Positions 24,271 to 27,037 of a stretch of DNA of 27,037 nt are shown piece by piece; the stretch's first letter is position 1; every line of letters begins with the position of its first letter. The notes beneath the pieces were generated by a model. The model was not told where the DNA came from and searched no databases. It saw nothing but the letters and a program-made list of their open reading frames with translations. The position numbers and the translations under genes were made by a program. This stretch comes from JADJNW01 sp046314415. Its GTDB lineage: Bacteria; Bacteroidota; Bacteroidia; Chitinophagales; Saprospiraceae. Location: positions 1 through 27,037 of the forward strand of contig JBKBWT010000025.1 in NCBI GenBank assembly GCA_046314415.1, read 5' to 3'.

Positions 24271-25367
24271 ACGTCCTTTCTACCGATTAGTAGCGCAGGT
24301 GCGAATACGAGGTAGTACAGGACATAAGCGGCGTCGAGCAGTGGAATCCACCGCCACAAGGCCATTGCTTGTAATTTTTGGAGTACGTTGTAATATGTCC
24401 ATGAGACTACTGCCATTCTCACCAGCACTGTGATGAATATTGGGATTACAAATGTACCGCCCAACAACAGGGAAATCGCCAGTAGGTAGTGTAGTGCATG
24501 ACTCAACGACAATGCACCCAACCACACCTGATGCCTACCCTGATAGCTGGTAGCGGTGCTTAGATGTCGGGATTTCTGGTGGTAGTAGCCTCTCCAGGTT
24601 CTTTTCGGTTCGGAAAACACAAAAGCGCCTGGATGTATGACAATTTGAACGTTTGCGTATTGTGCCGCTTCATTTACGAAGAGATCATCATCTCCGGAAG
24701 CGATATTTTGATGCTTTTGAAAGCCTTTTGTCTGGAAAAAAACGGATTTGGAGTAGATAAGATTTCGACCCACGCCCATGTAGGGCATGCCCATCAGCGC
24801 AAAAGAAAAATACTGAATTGCCGTGTAAATGGTCTCAAAGCGAATGAAAAGATTTAAAAAGCCTCTGTGTGACTGATATGGGCTGTAACCAAGCCCAATT
24901 TTGACTTTTTGCCGTAGCGCCCCTTGCATTAATCGAAGCCAATCAGGGCTGGCGGGTTGGCAATCTGCATCGCTTAACGCAATAGTGTCGTAACGTGCAG
25001 CTTTAATTCCAACGGTTAATGCAGCTTTTTTGCCCGGCAACTTATGCCCGCTGCAATTAACGAGACGCAAATTGGCATATTTTTTTTGAAAATTCAAGAC
25101 CACCTCAGCAGTTTGATCGGTTGAATGGTCATTTACGACAATTATTTCAAAGGAACGGTAGTTTTGATTTAGGAAAAGGTCTAAATTTTTTTTCAAATTT
25201 TCTGCTTCGTTCCGGGCGCAAATGATAACAGAGATCGGCGCTTGCTCGTCATCCTCATCCATCAGCAGAGGCACTTTATAAAGTGCGAGTTTGGAAAAAA
25301 TGAATAGCCAGTAAAAGAGTTGAACCAGTGTAGTACCTATGAAGATGAGGAAGAGCAACAACGTCAT
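24258..25367 (-). CDS. Membrane-anchored family 2 glycosyltransferase
   Basis: The 369-residue inverting GT-A enzyme has one membrane segment at the N-terminus (about 3-30) and two or three at the C-terminus (from about residue 285). The catalytic domain has ISVIICARNEAENLKKNL (45-62), VVNDHSTDQTAEVV, the metal-binding DAD (133-135) in ALSDADCQPASPDW, the GDDDLF block (225-230) with the probable catalytic Asp, and QKSRHLS (264-270), a variant of the QxxRW motif of processive enzymes. The donor is a nucleotide sugar and the acceptor is probably a lipid or surface glycan; neither is predictable. It is preceded by a conserved secreted protein gene (43-base gap) and overlaps the sigma-factor gene by 13 bases. 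Confidence 0.88.
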   Translation of the reverse strand: MTLLLFLIFIGTTLVQLFYWLFIFSKLALYKVPLLMDEDDEQAPISVIICARNEAENLKKNLDLFLNQNYRSFEIIVVNDHSTDQTAEVVLNFQKKYANLRLVNCSGHKLPGKKAALTVGIKAARYDTIALSDADCQPASPDWLRLMQGALRQKVKIGLGYSPYQSHRGFLNLFIRFETIYTAIQYFSFALMGMPYMGVGRNLIYSKSVFFQTKGFQKHQNIASGDDDLFVNEAAQYANVQIVIHPGAFVFSEPKRTWRGYYHQKSRHLSTATSYQGRHQVWLGALSLSHALHYLLAISLLLGGTFVIPIFITVLVRMAVVSWTYYNVLQKLQAMALWRWIPLLDAAYVLYYLVFAPALLIGRKDVWKQ

Positions 25368-25410
25368 TTTGGTCCAATCTTTTCACAATTTAATTTTGTC
25401 AAAAAAAGGT

Positions 25411-25923
25411 TTATGCTTTCACCGGTGCTCCCTGTTTAAATGTCAAATCCAACATGCGCAGGCGGCGCTTTTTACCGAATTTGGTGATTTTATTCTTGAA
25501 AATCTTTGGCAGAATCCAACCGGTGAGCCAGGAAGTGCCCGTCACAACGGCATCCGACCAAAGATAATGCGTATCAGGGTTATTGTCGGTGAGCGTACCT
25601 ATCAAGGCATTAGCCGACCAGCCGGCACCAAAAGTATAGAGCGAAGTGCGAGCCGCTTTACTCCAGCCTTTCGGGCGACGAAATGCTTCAATGCTATCGA
25701 GTGGCACGTAGCGGTCGGGCATTACAATCCAATTGCGTTCAATGTCGAGGTTTTCAATCACGCCGCGATACCACACCTCATCGTTCTTGAGTTTATAATT
25801 GATTTCCTGACCAATATAAATTTTTTTTGTTCTGGCACTGCCATATTTTTCTATTTGCAATACCTTTTGTGCATTAGCAGATAGCATTATACTTGAGAAA
25901 AGCAATAGAGCGAAGATTCGCAT
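25411..25923 (-). CDS. Conserved secreted or membrane protein of unknown function
   Basis: From the ATG at 25923 the protein has 170 residues, opening with a signal peptide MRIFALLLFSSIMLSANAQ. The open frame continues 34 codons upstream to 26025 and overlaps rnpA, but that longer start would bury the signal peptide, so 25923 is preferred. The mature part has a beta-rich region (VLQIEKYGSARTKKIYIGQEINYKLKNDEVWYRGVIENLDIERNWIVM, then PDRYVPLDSIEAF). A hydrophobic, Gly/Trp-rich stretch follows (SLYTFGAGWSANALIG; VVTGTSWLTGWILPKIF), then a basic end KFGKKRRLRMLDLTF. It might contact a membrane through that central segment. No named family recognised. Its place between rnpA and a glycosyltransferase suggests an envelope role, without direct evidence. 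Confidence 0.65.
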   Translation of the reverse strand: MRIFALLLFSSIMLSANAQKVLQIEKYGSARTKKIYIGQEINYKLKNDEVWYRGVIENLDIERNWIVMPDRYVPLDSIEAFRRPKGWSKAARTSLYTFGAGWSANALIGTLTDNNPDTHYLWSDAVVTGTSWLTGWILPKIFKNKITKFGKKRRLRMLDLTFKQGAPVKA

Positions 25924-26000
25924 AGTCAGGATTTTAGGATGAAACACCTGGCACAGGGTATCGGTTCTCCGAATGCCGTTTAGCAAGAGAGCGCGCAAAA

Positions 26001-26402
26001 TCAGATTTGGTTGTCTGCCCGCCATTTTTTTATAAAGCGACGTATCATCTGCTGCATGGCTGCTTCAATTTCCTGGAATGACAACGCCTCCTGACCAGTG
26101 TAAATAACCAAAAATGCCAATTGCGCGTCTGCACCCTCCAGTGCCCGATACAAGCGATGTTTGTTCAGTCGGTAGGCTTCTCGCACCAACCGGCGAATCC
26201 GATTGCGCTGCACGGCTTTTTTAAATTTTTTCTTGGGCACCGTCAAGGCAAATTGCACCGGAAACGCACTCTGTCGTTCCTCCTGCACGGTCCACACCAG
26301 CCGCAGTGGATACTGGGCAAACGATTGTCCCTGCTTGAACAATTGCTCAATCACAGTGCGACTCTTGAGGCGCTCGGCGCGTTTGAAGGTAAAATCAGGC
26401 AT
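26001..26402 (-). CDS. rnpA: Ribonuclease P protein component
   Basis: The small basic subunit of RNase P, which matures tRNA 5' ends with the catalytic RNA. The 133 residues show FTFKRAERLKSRTVIEQLFKQGQSF at the start, the FALTVPKKKFKKAVQRNRIRRLVREAYRLNK block with the RNR signature near residues 65-72, and LAFLVIYTGQEALSFQEIEAAMQQMIRRF as the final strand and helix. The family normally follows rpmH and precedes yidD; here neither neighbour is present, and rnpA leads instead into a secreted protein, glycosyltransferase and sigma-factor run. Upstream bases 26403-26450 are shared with the divergent AraC-like fragment. Confidence 0.92.
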   Translation of the reverse strand: MPDFTFKRAERLKSRTVIEQLFKQGQSFAQYPLRLVWTVQEERQSAFPVQFALTVPKKKFKKAVQRNRIRRLVREAYRLNKHRLYRALEGADAQLAFLVIYTGQEALSFQEIEAAMQQMIRRFIKKWRADNQI

Positions 26403-26450
26403 CCGGTTTGAACAAAAACATTAATTTTTTACTCTAAAATTTTTGACATT

Positions 26451-26921
26451 TTGCAAACGTATGCTTGCCAGAGCAAGTTTACTTATAAAAAGTCGGTTTT
26501 GGAAAAAATTCAATTCATTCGCCAATCTTTTTTACCATTGCAGCCAGGTGCTGACGGCAGGTCAAATGGGCAATTGCAGTATCAAGAATTCCAACCGAGC
26601 GAAGCGCTGCAGCCTTATGTTGCTTATTATTGGGAACTGAAGTCATCCGAAAAATTGCTGGGTTATGCTTATCAGGTAGTGGCGGACGGTGCCGTTGATT
26701 TGATTTTTAATTGCGAGGAGGCTGAAGAAAGTGTTTTGTCGGTGACGAATAAACAGGCATTTACCATTCCTTTAAGTGGCAAAGTTCATTATTTGGGCGT
26801 TCGGTTTTTGCCCGGTGGCGTGCATTATTTCTTTGACCTGCCGCTCACCGCATTAACCGGATTAACTTTGCCTTTCGGAGATTTTATTGCTAAAAAATTG
26901 ATTAATTTAGAATTACAATAG
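26451..26921 (+). CDS. AraC-type N-terminal sensor domain without DNA-binding domain, probably truncated
   Basis: The 156-codon frame has no ATG start: the first possible codons are TTG at 26451 or TTG at 26499. Residues about 40-150 fit the N-terminal ligand-binding domain of a set of AraC regulators (DUF6597-like): LQYQEFQPSEALQPYVAYYWELKSS, VVADGAVDLIFNCEE, and FTIPLSGKVHYLGVRFLPGGVHYFFDLPLTALTGLTL. Full-length relatives are about 250-280 residues and carry two helix-turn-helix motifs at the C-terminus; this frame stops at LINLELQ. The next frames (26922-27037) do not restore such a motif. It is therefore probably a truncated remnant, or a rare sensor-only protein. No regulated target can be named. 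Confidence 0.55.
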   Translation: MQTYACQSKFTYKKSVLEKIQFIRQSFLPLQPGADGRSNGQLQYQEFQPSEALQPYVAYYWELKSSEKLLGYAYQVVADGAVDLIFNCEEAEESVLSVTNKQAFTIPLSGKVHYLGVRFLPGGVHYFFDLPLTALTGLTLPFGDFIAKKLINLELQ

Positions 26922-27037
26922 ACTTGCGTCAAATTGATTATCAGCATATTAAAAAATTCCAAAGACCGGCACAAATACCCAATATCATATCCATATCATA
27001 TTGGCGCTTCATTCTGATTTGGTTGTAAATAATCCTA

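Noticed and set aside
26443..26640. ATG-started 65-codon frame at the AraC-like fragment
   Set aside because: It is in another frame from the conserved sensor motifs and has no coding character.

Overview
The window looks like a chromosomal segment of a Bacteroidota bacterium, most likely a Saprospiria-type relative. The taxonomic reading is inference. It rests on a type IX secretion (T9SS) type B C-terminal domain, several outer-membrane beta-barrel proteins, many short lipoproteins, a long Bacteroidota-type SecA, and promoters of the TTTG / TAnnTTTG form. Most starts lack a Shine-Dalgarno sequence, with two clear exceptions.

Layout. 1-390 (-) is the N-terminal part of cysS. Divergent from it, 663-1868 (+) is a membrane protein with a degenerate HD domain and a Pycsar-effector-like C-terminus. 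2119-5059 (+) holds two tandem paralogous glucosaminidase/LysM peptidoglycan hydrolases ending at a strong terminator, and 5139-5882 (+) is an outer-membrane beta-barrel protein. 5979-7373 (+) is lptB followed by two small lipoproteins. The convergent gap 7374-8191 contains a striking array of about 21-bp units arranged as two inverted arms in one common register, plus a hairpin. 8192-12723 (-) is a two-gene ABC exporter module whose second gene fuses an ABC-2-type membrane region to an M1-like metallopeptidase. Its promoter is built from a repeated palindrome that supplies both the -33 and -7 elements. 13251-13324 (-) is tRNA-Cys with its own promoter and terminator. 13483-16004 (-) is a lipoprotein gene coupled to a fibronectin-type/T9SS type B surface protein. 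16337-19654 (+) is secA. 20262-22567 (+) is a beta-barrel gene followed by a secreted, probably T9SS-exported, repeat-domain protein. 22758-23414 (+) is deoC. 23608-26402 (-) is a compact run rnpA, a conserved secreted protein of unknown function, a family 2 glycosyltransferase and an ECF sigma factor, ending in a terminator. The right edge carries an AraC-type sensor domain lacking its DNA-binding half.

Much of the window concerns the cell envelope: secretion (SecA), LPS export (LptB), peptidoglycan hydrolysis, outer-membrane barrels, T9SS cargo, lipoproteins and a membrane glycosyltransferase. The best candidates for something undescribed are the mirrored 21-bp array (7565-7921), the overlapping promoter/operator repeat (12801-12852), and the stand-alone degenerate-HD Pycsar-effector-like protein. 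No complete new defence or mobile system is visible. Database searches could not be run, so family names rest on motifs read from the translations.
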